64,000 nucleotides of DNA, from contig NZ_CP015283.1 in assembly GCF_002094975.1 (NCBI RefSeq), positions 1,225,501-1,289,500 on the forward strand, written 5' to 3'. The notes under the pieces were generated by a model that made no database searches, was not told where the DNA came from, and saw only the letters and a program-made list of their open reading frames with translations. The stretch's first letter is position 1. Each line of letters starts with the position of its first letter. This DNA is from Streptococcus salivarius (lineage in GTDB: Bacteria; Bacillota; Bacilli; Lactobacillales; Streptococcaceae). Made by a program: the position numbers and the translations under genes. Positions 35,623 to 44,697 of this stretch are shown here, in pieces.

Positions 35623-38472
35623 TTAACTAATGAGTGTTCCGTTTCCATCCGCATCAAAGTGATAGGTTTGCCCTTTAATAGTAATGTCAATATTTGACAA
35701 ACGGGCACCTGAGTTGGCATCGTAGTAGTGGATTTTACCATCGACAGTGATTAGTTCCCCTTTAGCTTGTTTACCATCACTGTGGAAGTAGACAGGAACA
35801 TTGTCAATGGTTTGCTCACCGGTAACTTTATCACCATTGACATCAACGTAGTAGAAATAGTCCTCACAATCGAAGTCTTTGCTTGAAAGTGGGTAGTGAC
35901 TAATGTCTACTGGTATTGTGTTATCATTGGGATCAAGAATAAAATTATGTGGGTACTGGATAAAAAAGTTATCGACAGGATTACCGTATTTATCTTGAAA
36001 TTTCCAGTTATAGATATGGACGTAACGGTTTGTTACAAGTGCACCAGTATCCTTATCATAGTAGTGTCCATCAGGAGCAAAACGTCCCTTAACCTGTGCT
36101 CCATTAGGGAAGAAGTACATTTTGACATAATCAAGTGTTTGAGGTCCTTTTAGTGGTCGGCCTTCCCTATCAAGGTAATACCAGTCCTTTGCATATATAG
36201 TTTCGCCATATATGGTACTACCAACGGAAGTCAATCCTTCTCTAAAAGTATTGGTCACTAGTTCACCAGAATCTTTGTCATAGAATTTACCGTTTTCAGC
36301 AACCCTTCCTTTGGTCTGAAAACCCCAAGGATTATCAAAGTATAGTTTTTGACCATTAATTTCAACTTCTCCTGTTGCAGCTGTACCATCTTTTGTAAAA
36401 TAATACCAAAATCCATTACGTTCGAAAAAGCGATTTTTCAAGACTTTACCACTATGATCAACATAATAGACCTTATTATTTTCATAGATAAAACGATCTC
36501 GTAACATTTCTCCAATGTCATATTGTTTATACGTATTTTCTGGACGGAAGTAATAGAAATCGCCATTAATTTCCTGAAGTCCAAGAACTATTTGTCCTTT
36601 ATCATCAAGGTAGTAGGTTGAATCATTTTCATTAACAAAGCCTGCATGGGTTACTTTGCAACCATTGTCTTTATCATAGTAGTACTTAGGCATGTAATAA
36701 TATTTGGAGATAAACTTCGGATCTCTTACAAATCCTCCTTTAATCTGTTTACCATTATGGGGATCGAACATAACATCTTGTCCATCAATAATGTAGGCTC
36801 CTTTTAGTGGGCTACCGTATTTATTAACATAGTACCAATTACCATTAACTTCAACGTAACGATTGGTTACGAGATTTCCTGTATTGATATCGTAGTAACC
36901 TTTAAGGTCATTATATATATCTAAATAGGCCCCTTTGACTTGTTGTCCATTATCCCGGAAGAATACTCTTTGTCCCTTAATGATTTGGGAACCGATAAGG
37001 TTTTCTCCGCTTGCATTCTTATAATACCAGTTACCTTGTTCATCGCTATAGTAGCCGTTAGGGTTTGGAGCATCTTTACCAATCCCATTTTCATCAAAGT
37101 TATAAGTCATCCCATTGATCGTTAGGCTTGTATTTACAACACGAGCTCCAGAATCAGGATCATAGTAACGGAGGACCCCATTATCAAGAACAAGCTCTCC
37201 TTTAGCTTGACGGCCGTTTGAGTAGAGATAGACGATTTGTCCATTAATAAGGGTTTCCCCATCTTTAGGACGAATAGCATTTCCATCATCACCGTAGTAG
37301 TACCATTTATCATGTTCTTTAATTGTTTGTTTTTTGACTAACTGACCGGTTTCTGAGTCAAAATAGTAACGACGTGTAATGTTTGTGGGTGTTCCATATT
37401 TATTAGAAGTTGGAAGAGTCTTTCCATCTTCTAGCTCTATGCTGATTCCTTTTTGCATGACACCAGAGTCGATTTCGAAATAATAAAGATTACCATCAAT
37501 CATACGAGTTCCTGTATATTTAGAACCGTCATTATTGATAAAAAATGTTCTTCCTTCTTTATCTTGAACGAGACCTTCTTTTCTAACCCTAGCTCCGGTG
37601 TTAGGGTCATAATAGTGCATCTTATCAAGATTACCGGAATACTTTTCACTAAAGTCTCCTTTGACTTGAGTTCCGTCATAATCAAAATAAACTTCTTGCC
37701 TATCAATGGTTTGTTCCCCCTTGAGAGGAATACCATCCTTGTCAACATAGTACCAGTTTCCCTTATATTCTAGATAACGTTTGGTTTGTAGTTGACCAGT
37801 ATTATCATCAAAATAACGGTATAGTTTGTAATTTACGATTTGTGGTCCTTTAATTTGTTTTCCGTCCTCCCAGAAGGAGACTCTTACGTTATCAATCGTT
37901 TGATCTCCAGTAAGTTTTTTCCCATTAGCATCTTCATAGTACCAATTCCCCTGTTCATCACTGTAGTAGTGACCGCCAGTGATATTATTTTCAGCAGAGG
38001 GAACTTGAGAATTAGGGGTATCAGTATCACTAGTTGTTGGTGACGAATTCTCAGTTGTAACACTCTCACTAGTCGTTGCACTTACCTCAGAATGTGTAGT
38101 TTCAGAATTAGCTGCTTCCGAACTAGCTGTGCTTGTGACTTCAGAGCTTGGTTTTTCAGAAACAATTTCTGTTGAAGCCACTTCAGAGGTGACTACAGGT
38201 GTTTCTGACACTGTGGCAGCCTCGCTCGAAGCGGTAGTAGTCGTATTTTCTGTAGGTTTAGTTGTGGCTTCACTAGTTGCTGGAGCCTCGACGTCAATAG
38301 CACCTTCTTTGATGATGGCTTCAACAGTCGCTTCATTAACGGGGGTAGGCTGTTCTTCAGCTGAAGCGTAGTTAAGGCCTGCAAAACTCAATCCTAAAGT
38401 GAGTCCTGTCACTGCAATAGTTACCCAATGTTTTTTAACTTTGTGAAGTTTAAAATGTACTTTCTTTTCCAT
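35623..38472 (-). CDS. Secreted glucan-binding-repeat protein, 949 residues, mosaic (first gene of operon)
   Basis: The first gene after the promoter at 38972-38999. Residues 1-165 match the 33094 protein. Residues about 165-640 follow the repeat block of the 14131-16371 protein almost unit for unit (RYFDDNTGQLQTKRYLEYKG, RYYFDSETGQLVKKQTIKEH). Residues about 690-880 match the YIxNWKFQDKYGNPV / KDFDCEDYFYYVD module of the 22137 protein. The last ~55 residues match the 33094 protein again. No enzyme or anchor motif. This is a clear case of module shuffling between paralogues. Confidence 0.8.
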   Translation of the reverse strand: MEKKVHFKLHKVKKHWVTIAVTGLTLGLSFAGLNYASAEEQPTPVNEATVEAIIKEGAIDVEAPATSEATTKPTENTTTTASSEAATVSETPVVTSEVASTEIVSEKPSSEVTSTASSEAANSETTHSEVSATTSESVTTENSSPTTSDTDTPNSQVPSAENNITGGHYYSDEQGNWYYEDANGKKLTGDQTIDNVRVSFWEDGKQIKGPQIVNYKLYRYFDDNTGQLQTKRYLEYKGNWYYVDKDGIPLKGEQTIDRQEVYFDYDGTQVKGDFSEKYSGNLDKMHYYDPNTGARVRKEGLVQDKEGRTFFINNDGSKYTGTRMIDGNLYYFEIDSGVMQKGISIELEDGKTLPTSNKYGTPTNITRRYYFDSETGQLVKKQTIKEHDKWYYYGDDGNAIRPKDGETLINGQIVYLYSNGRQAKGELVLDNGVLRYYDPDSGARVVNTSLTINGMTYNFDENGIGKDAPNPNGYYSDEQGNWYYKNASGENLIGSQIIKGQRVFFRDNGQQVKGAYLDIYNDLKGYYDINTGNLVTNRYVEVNGNWYYVNKYGSPLKGAYIIDGQDVMFDPHNGKQIKGGFVRDPKFISKYYYMPKYYYDKDNGCKVTHAGFVNENDSTYYLDDKGQIVLGLQEINGDFYYFRPENTYKQYDIGEMLRDRFIYENNKVYYVDHSGKVLKNRFFERNGFWYYFTKDGTAATGEVEINGQKLYFDNPWGFQTKGRVAENGKFYDKDSGELVTNTFREGLTSVGSTIYGETIYAKDWYYLDREGRPLKGPQTLDYVKMYFFPNGAQVKGRFAPDGHYYDKDTGALVTNRYVHIYNWKFQDKYGNPVDNFFIQYPHNFILDPNDNTIPVDISHYPLSSKDFDCEDYFYYVDVNGDKVTGEQTIDNVPVYFHSDGKQAKGELITVDGKIHYYDANSGARLSNIDITIKGQTYHFDADGNGTLIS

Positions 38473-38750
38473 GATAATTCTCCTTTCATTTTAAACTTTT
38501 ACATATCACAAATAAGGACTGTCATGAGAGTTTATGAAAAGTGAGCATTGGGTAGAGTCCCTAACGATGTAAGTTAATCTTTTTATGGCAATCCTTATTT
38601 TCTCCCAATCTCCTCAATTTCAGTATTGTGAGACTGTTCAAGGCAAACATGAGTTATAGATAAATAATTTTTTGTAACACGAGAATGGTTTGAAATATGT
38701 TCTCCTTTCTATGCTTAGACTATCTCGTTTTTTTTAAGGCTATGAGACAC

Positions 38751-38799
38751 AAAAAACTAGAGCTTCCTAGTATGAGGTATCTCCTCTAGAGCTCTAGTT
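38751..38799 (-). terminator. Intrinsic terminator inside the leader of the four-gene operon
   Basis: AACTAGAGCT and AGCTCTAGTT form a perfect 10-bp outer stem followed by six T. It lies about 165 bases after the predicted start of transcription and 280 bases before the first gene, as in the 26477-26526 case. Confidence 0.65.
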
Positions 38800-38942
38800 A
38801 GAAACGATGTTTTTTTAGAAATGAGCCCTAGTTTTATGGTTGAGCAACTTAGGAATGATTACCCTACAATAAACCGTATTTAGGCATTAGGTAACTAATA
38901 TCAATCTTTTAGATAATCCCCCAAGTGTCCTTTAAAGCAAAA

Positions 38943-38999
38943 TTAAAACGCTTACATGTTCACCTAGCCTTATTATAATCCTTTTTTAAGAATAAACAA
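38943..38999 (-). promoter_or_regulatory. Promoter with cre-like site in the initially transcribed region (four-gene operon)
   Basis: TTGTTT (38999-38994), 16 bases, TATAAT (38977-38972). TGTAAGCGTTTTAA (38956-38943) sits at about +10 to +23. Spacing is identical to the promoter at 26682-26738. Confidence 0.65.
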
Positions 39000-39320
39000 C
39001 AGAAACTAACGGAATTATCAAAAATGTTAAAGAACTGACATAAAAGATTCTATATTTAGTTTCGTTAGTCAAATAAGAATTCACCTGTGTAAATCATTTA
39101 TATTTTTAATTTTTGTTCCTCATAGACAGGACCTGGTCTTAGTCAGATGAAAAACTAGAGTCTTTCTATCTAAAATTTTCTTTTCAGAATTGTCTTTTTA
39201 GGGTCTACCTCTCTCATAGTTTTGCTATCTCTTAAGGTTAATTGAAGCTTGCTTTAATCTTCAAAAGCCTTTGAAGATAAGCGTTTGAAGGAGTTTGAGA
39301 AGCAAAAAAACTCTATTTAG

Positions 39321-39351
39321 GACCTTACATATGGTGTAAGGTCTCATTTTT
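39321..39351 (+). terminator. Orphan terminator-like hairpin upstream of the glucosyltransferase
   Basis: GACCTTACA / TGTAAGGTC, a perfect 9-bp stem followed by CATTTTTA. No plus-strand gene precedes it. The stretch 39000-39320 holds no gene I can support. Confidence 0.45.
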
Positions 39352-39418
39352 ACTAATCAAAGTTAATATAACTGAGCTTGTGGCAGAGATTTATGAAAAG
39401 AAGATGATTTTTTCCTAT

Positions 39419-39447
39419 TTGTAATTTGTCTGAATATATCATAGAGT
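39419..39447 (+). promoter_or_regulatory. Weak promoter of the first glucosyltransferase gene
   Basis: TTGTAA, 17 bases, TAGAGT. The -10 is poor, as for the other two Gtf-type promoters in the window, which suggests a need for an activator. Confidence 0.35.
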
Positions 39448-39482
39448 AGAGATGACAACAGAAAAAAGGATGATTGATATAG

Positions 39483-42400
39483 ATGGAAAATAAGGTACGT
39501 TTTAAACTACACAAGGTTAAGAAAAACTGGGTAACTATTGGGGTGACCACTCTCTCAATGGTTGCCTTGGCAGGTGGAAGCCTCCTAGCTCAAGGAAAAG
39601 TAGAGGCCGATGAGACGAGCGCACCTAACGGTGACGGCTTGCAGCAACTGAGTGAGGATGGGACTGCCAGTCTAGTGACGACAACAACTGTTACTGAGCA
39701 AGCTAGTGCTCAAGCAAGTGTGTCAGCAGTAGCAACAGCCAGCGTAAGTCACGAAACAAGCTTCCAGGCGGCGACAAGTGCAGTCAGCCAGGAGGCAACT
39801 GCTCAAGCACAAACTAGTCCAGTTGCCAGTCAAGAAGTGGCAGTATCTTCGCAAACTCAATCCAGTGGCCAAGAGACACAGACTACTGAACAGGTGTCAC
39901 AAGGTCAGACATCAACTCAAGTAGCTGGGCAAACAAGTGCTCAGTCTACTCCAAGTGTGACAGAACAAGCAAGACCTAGAGTCTTGACCAATGCAGCGCC
40001 AGCAATTGCCACACGCGCTGCTGATAGCACTATTCGTATCAATGCCAACCGCAATACTAACATCACGATTACGGCCAGCGGTACGACACCAAATGTAACC
40101 ATTATCACAGGGCCAAACACGCCTAAACCAAACGTGACGGTGACAAGTCCAAATGGCACAAGACCAAATGTGACCATTGTAACGCAGCCAAATCAACCCA
40201 ACAAACCTGTTCAACCAAGTCAACCGTCTCAACCTAACAAGCCGGTCCAACCAAATCAGCCAAGTCTTGACTATAAACCAGTAGCCTCTAACTTGAAGAC
40301 TATCGATGGCAAGCAGTACTATGTTGAAAATGGCGTCGTGAAAAAGAACGCAGCCATTGAGCTTGATGGGCGTCTTTATTATTTCGATGAGACTGGAGCT
40401 ATGGTGGATCAAAGTAAACCTTTGTATCGTGCCGATGCCATTCCAAATAACTCTATCTATGCGGTTTATAACCAGGCCTATGATACGTCAAGTAAGAGTT
40501 TTGAACACTTGGATAATTTCTTGACGGCTGATAGCTGGTACCGTCCAAAACAGATTTTGAAGGATGGGAAGAATTGGACAGCTTCAACTGAGAAAGATTA
40601 TCGTCCACTTTTGATGACTTGGTGGCCAGACAAGGTGACACAGGTCAACTACCTCAACTATATGAGCCAACAAGGGTTTGGTAATAAGACCTATACGACA
40701 GATATGATGAGCTATGACTTGGCAGCTGCTGCCGAAACGGTTCAACGAGGCATCGAGGAACGTATTGGTCGTGAGGGCAATACCACTTGGCTTCGCCAGT
40801 TGATGTCAGACTTCATCAAAACACAGCCTGGCTGGAACTCTGAGAGTGAGGACAATCTCTTAGTTGGTAAAGACCACTTGCAAGGAGGCGCTCTGACCTT
40901 CCTAAATAATAGTGCGACAAGTCATGCCAATTCAGATTTCCGCCTCATGAACCGCACACCGACTAACCAAACGGGGACACGCAAATATCATATTGACCGT
41001 TCAAATGGTGGTTACGAGTTGCTCTTGGCTAACGATATCGACAACTCTAACCCAGCTGTTCAGGCAGAGCAACTAAACTGGCTCCACTACATCATGAACA
41101 TTGGTTCTATCCTTGGCAATGATCCAAGTGCCAACTTTGACGGTGTTCGTATCGATGCGGTGGACAATGTGGATGCGGATCTCTTGCAGATTGCTTCTGA
41201 TTACTTCAAGGAAAAATACCGTGTCGCAGATAATGAAGCAAATGCCATTGCTCATTTGTCAATCCTTGAAGCTTGGTCATACAACGACCACCAATACAAC
41301 AAGGATACCAAGGGTGCTCAGTTGTCTATCGACAATCCACTACGTGAAACGCTTTTGACGACTTTCTTGCGTAAGAGCAATTACCGTGGCAGCTTGGAGC
41401 GCGTGATTACTAACTCTCTTAACAATCGTTCAAGTGAGCAGAAACACACGCCACGTGATGCCAATTATATTTTCGTGCGAGCCCATGATAGTGAAGTGCA
41501 AGCTGTTTTGGCTAATATCATCAGCAAGCAGATTAATCCAAAAACAGATGGTTTCACCTTCACTATGGATGAGCTCAAACAGGCCTTCGAAATCTACAAT
41601 GCGGACATGCGCAAGGCTGATAAAAAGTACACCCAGTACAATATCCCAGCTGCCTATGCCACAATGTTGACCAACAAGGATAGTATCACTCGTGTTTACT
41701 ACGGGGACCTCTTTACCGACGATGGCCAATACATGGCTGAAAAATCACCGTACTATAATGCCATCGATGCCCTGCTCCGTGCTCGCATCAAATATGTAGC
41801 AGGTGGTCAAGACATGAAGGTTACTAAGCTTAATGGCTATGAAATCATGTCATCTGTGCGTTATGGTAAGGGGGCAGAAGAAGCCAACCAGCTTGGTACT
41901 GCTGAAACACGCAACCAAGGAATGCTGGTCCTTACAGCCAACCGTCCAGATATGAAGTTGGGAGCTAATGATCGTCTGGTAGTCAATATGGGAGCTGCCC
42001 ACAAAAATCAGGCTTACCGTCCATTGCTTCTCAGCAAATCGACAGGTCTTGCGACCTACCTCAAGGATTCTGATGTACCAGCTGGATTGGTTCGCTATAC
42101 GGACAATCAAGGGAACTTGACCTTCACGGCAGATGATATTGCTGGTCATTCAACCGTTGAAGTTTCAGGTTATTTGGCAGTTTGGGTGCCAGTGGGTGCC
42201 TCAGAAAACCAAGATGCCCGAACCAAGGCTTCGACGACCAAGAAGGGTGAGCAGGTCTTTGAATCATCAGCAGCTCTTGATTCACAAGTCATTTACGAAG
42301 GCTTCTCAAACTTCCAAGATTTCGTTAAGACACCAAGTCAGTACACCAACCGTGTTATTGCTCAAAATGCCAAACTCTTCAAAGAGTGGGGAATCACTTC

Positions 42401-44216
42401 CTTTGAATTTGCGCCACAGTATGTGTCTAGCCAAGACGGCACTTTCTTGGATTCTATCATTGAAAATGGCTACGCCTTCGAGGACCGCTACGATATTGCC
42501 ATGAGCAAGAACAACAAATACGGTTCACTCAAAGACCTCATGGATGCCCTTCGTGCCCTTCACGCAGAAGGTATCTCAGCCATTGCTGACTGGGTTCCAG
42601 ATCAAATTTACAATCTCCCTGGAAAAGAAGTGGTAACAGCTTCTCGTACCAATAGCTACGGTACACCACGTCCAAATGCTGAAATCTACAATAGCCTCTA
42701 CGCAGCTAAAACACGTACCTTTGGAAATGACTTCCAAGGCAAGTACGGTGGTGCCTTCCTTGATGAATTGAAGGCAAAATACCCAGCAATCTTTGAGCGC
42801 GTGCAGATTTCAAACGGCCGTAAATTGACTACCAATGAGAAAATCACGCAATGGTCAGCCAAGTATTTCAATGGAAGCAATATCCAAGGTACTGGAGCTC
42901 GCTATGTCCTACAAGATAACGCTACCAACCAATACTTCAGCGTCAAAGCAGGTCAAACCTTCCTTCCTAAACAAATGACTGAAATTACTGGAAGTGGTTT
43001 CCGTAGGGTTGGAGATGATGTCCAATACCTCTCAATTGGTGGCTACCTTGCTAAGAATACCTTTATTCAAGTCGGTGCCAACCAGTGGTATTACTTTGAT
43101 AAGAATGGCAACATGGTCACAGGTGAGCAGGTCATTGATGGCAAGAAATACTTCTTCCTAGACAATGGTCTCCAGCTACGTCATGTCCTTCGCCAAGGTA
43201 GTGATGGTCATGTGTATTATTACGATCCTAAAGGGGTTCAGGCCTTTAACGGATTTTATGATTTTGCGGGTCCTCGCCAAGACGTTCGCTACTTTGATGG
43301 CAACGGTCAAATGTATCGTGGCCTCCACGACATGTATGGCACAACCTTCTATTTTGATGAAAAGACTGGTATTCAAGCCAAAGACAAGTTCATCCGTTTT
43401 GCGGACGGACGCACGCGTTACTTCATCCCAGATACAGGAAATCTCGCAGTCAACCGATTTGCGCAAAATCCTGAGAACAAGGCTTGGTATTACCTCGATA
43501 GCAACGGTTATGCCGTGACAGGACTACAAACCATTAACGGTAAGCAGTATTACTTTGACAATGAAGGACGTCAGGTTAAGGGACACTTTGTCACTATCAA
43601 TAACCAACGTTACTTCCTTGATGGTGATAGTGGTGAAATTGCTCGCTCACGCTTTGTGACGGAAAACAACAAGTGGTACTATGTCGATGGCAATGGTAAA
43701 CTGGTTAAAGGTGCTCAGGTCATCAATGGTAATCACTACTATTTCAACAATGATTATAGCCAAGTCAAGGGTGCCTGGGCCAACGGCCGTTACTATGATG
43801 GTGACTCAGGTCAGGCCGTAAGCAACCGCTTTGTCCAAATCGGTGCCAACAAATGGGCTTATCTCAACCAAAATGGTCAAAAGGTAGTTGGTCTCCAGCA
43901 TATCAATGGTAAACTTTACTATTTTGAAGGCAACGGTGTCCAAGCTAAAGGGAAACTTCTGACATACAGAGGCAAGAAATACTACTTTGATGCCAATAGT
44001 GGTGAAGCCGTAACCAATCGCTTTATCCAAGTTTCTCGCGGTGTTTGGTATTACTTTAACGCCTCAGGACAAGCAGTAACGGGTGAGCAAGTCATCAACG
44101 GTCAACACCTCTACTTTGACGCTTCTGGCCGTCAGGTCAAAGGCCGTTACGTCTGGGTTAAAGGCCAACGTCGTTACTATGACGCCAATACTGGAGCTTG
44201 GGTCAGAAATCGATAA
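39483..44216 (+). CDS. Glucosyltransferase (glucansucrase), GH70, 1577 residues
   Basis: Secreted enzyme that splits sucrose and polymerises glucose into alpha-glucan. It has a KxYKxGKxW signal peptide (NKVRFKLHKVKKNWVTIGVT), a Gln/Ser/Thr-rich variable region with repeated PNVTI/PNVTV phrases (to about 265), and the GH70 catalytic domain (about 300-1140). Catalytic residues are the nucleophile Asp558 (NFDGVRIDAVDNVD), acid/base Glu596 (ILEAWSYND) and stabiliser Asp669 (RAHDSEVQ). The C-terminal glucan-binding domain has about 20 aromatic repeats. The length equals what I recall for GtfM of S. salivarius, but I cannot verify that. Linkage type cannot be fixed by eye. Followed by a strong terminator. 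Confidence 0.95.
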   Translation: MENKVRFKLHKVKKNWVTIGVTTLSMVALAGGSLLAQGKVEADETSAPNGDGLQQLSEDGTASLVTTTTVTEQASAQASVSAVATASVSHETSFQAATSAVSQEATAQAQTSPVASQEVAVSSQTQSSGQETQTTEQVSQGQTSTQVAGQTSAQSTPSVTEQARPRVLTNAAPAIATRAADSTIRINANRNTNITITASGTTPNVTIITGPNTPKPNVTVTSPNGTRPNVTIVTQPNQPNKPVQPSQPSQPNKPVQPNQPSLDYKPVASNLKTIDGKQYYVENGVVKKNAAIELDGRLYYFDETGAMVDQSKPLYRADAIPNNSIYAVYNQAYDTSSKSFEHLDNFLTADSWYRPKQILKDGKNWTASTEKDYRPLLMTWWPDKVTQVNYLNYMSQQGFGNKTYTTDMMSYDLAAAAETVQRGIEERIGREGNTTWLRQLMSDFIKTQPGWNSESEDNLLVGKDHLQGGALTFLNNSATSHANSDFRLMNRTPTNQTGTRKYHIDRSNGGYELLLANDIDNSNPAVQAEQLNWLHYIMNIGSILGNDPSANFDGVRIDAVDNVDADLLQIASDYFKEKYRVADNEANAIAHLSILEAWSYNDHQYNKDTKGAQLSIDNPLRETLLTTFLRKSNYRGSLERVITNSLNNRSSEQKHTPRDANYIFVRAHDSEVQAVLANIISKQINPKTDGFTFTMDELKQAFEIYNADMRKADKKYTQYNIPAAYATMLTNKDSITRVYYGDLFTDDGQYMAEKSPYYNAIDALLRARIKYVAGGQDMKVTKLNGYEIMSSVRYGKGAEEANQLGTAETRNQGMLVLTANRPDMKLGANDRLVVNMGAAHKNQAYRPLLLSKSTGLATYLKDSDVPAGLVRYTDNQGNLTFTADDIAGHSTVEVSGYLAVWVPVGASENQDARTKASTTKKGEQVFESSAALDSQVIYEGFSNFQDFVKTPSQYTNRVIAQNAKLFKEWGITSFEFAPQYVSSQDGTFLDSIIENGYAFEDRYDIAMSKNNKYGSLKDLMDALRALHAEGISAIADWVPDQIYNLPGKEVVTASRTNSYGTPRPNAEIYNSLYAAKTRTFGNDFQGKYGGAFLDELKAKYPAIFERVQISNGRKLTTNEKITQWSAKYFNGSNIQGTGARYVLQDNATNQYFSVKAGQTFLPKQMTEITGSGFRRVGDDVQYLSIGGYLAKNTFIQVGANQWYYFDKNGNMVTGEQVIDGKKYFFLDNGLQLRHVLRQGSDGHVYYYDPKGVQAFNGFYDFAGPRQDVRYFDGNGQMYRGLHDMYGTTFYFDEKTGIQAKDKFIRFADGRTRYFIPDTGNLAVNRFAQNPENKAWYYLDSNGYAVTGLQTINGKQYYFDNEGRQVKGHFVTINNQRYFLDGDSGEIARSRFVTENNKWYYVDGNGKLVKGAQVINGNHYYFNNDYSQVKGAWANGRYYDGDSGQAVSNRFVQIGANKWAYLNQNGQKVVGLQHINGKLYYFEGNGVQAKGKLLTYRGKKYYFDANSGEAVTNRFIQVSRGVWYYFNASGQAVTGEQVINGQHLYFDASGRQVKGRYVWVKGQRRYYDANTGAWVRNR

Positions 44217-44302
44217 GGGGCAGAAGAAAATGTGATTTTGGGACTATCCTAGATGCTTTTAGATTAAAATTCAGTAGGTACCTTCCCAGTCTCACCACTT
44301 TT

Positions 44303-44341
44303 AAGCACTTGAAACAAAATGTTTCAAGTGCTTTTCTTTTA
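44303..44341 (+). terminator. Rho-independent terminator of the glucosyltransferase gene
   Basis: A perfect 13-bp stem (AAGCACTTGAAAC and its complement), 5-base loop and T-rich tail. Confidence 0.9.
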
Positions 44342-44625
44342 TTACTATCTCTTGATATGTCAAGCAGATTGTAAGTAAACAATGAGTTTGATTAAGAGAA
44401 TCGTCAATAGACTGCTTACTTTAGCTTTAAATTATGCTCAGTCATTCTAATGAAGAAGGTGGTGAAAGTGCTAAAAGTCGGAATTTCTGTGTACTTTTTA
44501 AAAAATCTGAACGTTTTTTGGTAACGTTTTCTAACATATAAAAGCTATAGCTATATATCTTAGGCTTATTTTTTCAAATGGATTATGGGTAGAAGGTTAG
44601 TCTTATGAGAATAGGGTTATGCATC

Positions 44626-44659
44626 TGTAATTGTATTCGTTTCCAAAATCCCTTAACAT
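44626..44659 (+). promoter_or_regulatory. Promoter of the Gtf-like glucan-binding gene
   Basis: TTGTAT (44631-44636), 17 bases, TAACAT. The 13-mer TGTAATTGTATTC covering -35 also occurs at the second glucosyltransferase promoter (53007-53019). Confidence 0.5.
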
Positions 44660-44697
44660 AGAATAGAGAAATAAAGTTATATTGAAAGGTGTATGTT

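Noticed and set aside
11000..38400. CRISPR-like regular repeats
   Set aside because: The periodicity is that of in-frame protein repeats, with varying unit length and no conserved palindromic repeat/spacer structure.
10989..38472. Choline-binding proteins
   Set aside because: The repeats share the fold family, but the TGxQTIxGxxxYFDxxGxQVKG form is that of glucan-binding domains, and the array lies next to glucosyltransferases. Choline binding is not excluded for single units.
39000..39320. Possible small RNA ending at the 39321 hairpin
   Set aside because: No promoter or conserved structure could be identified upstream; recorded only as an orphan hairpin.
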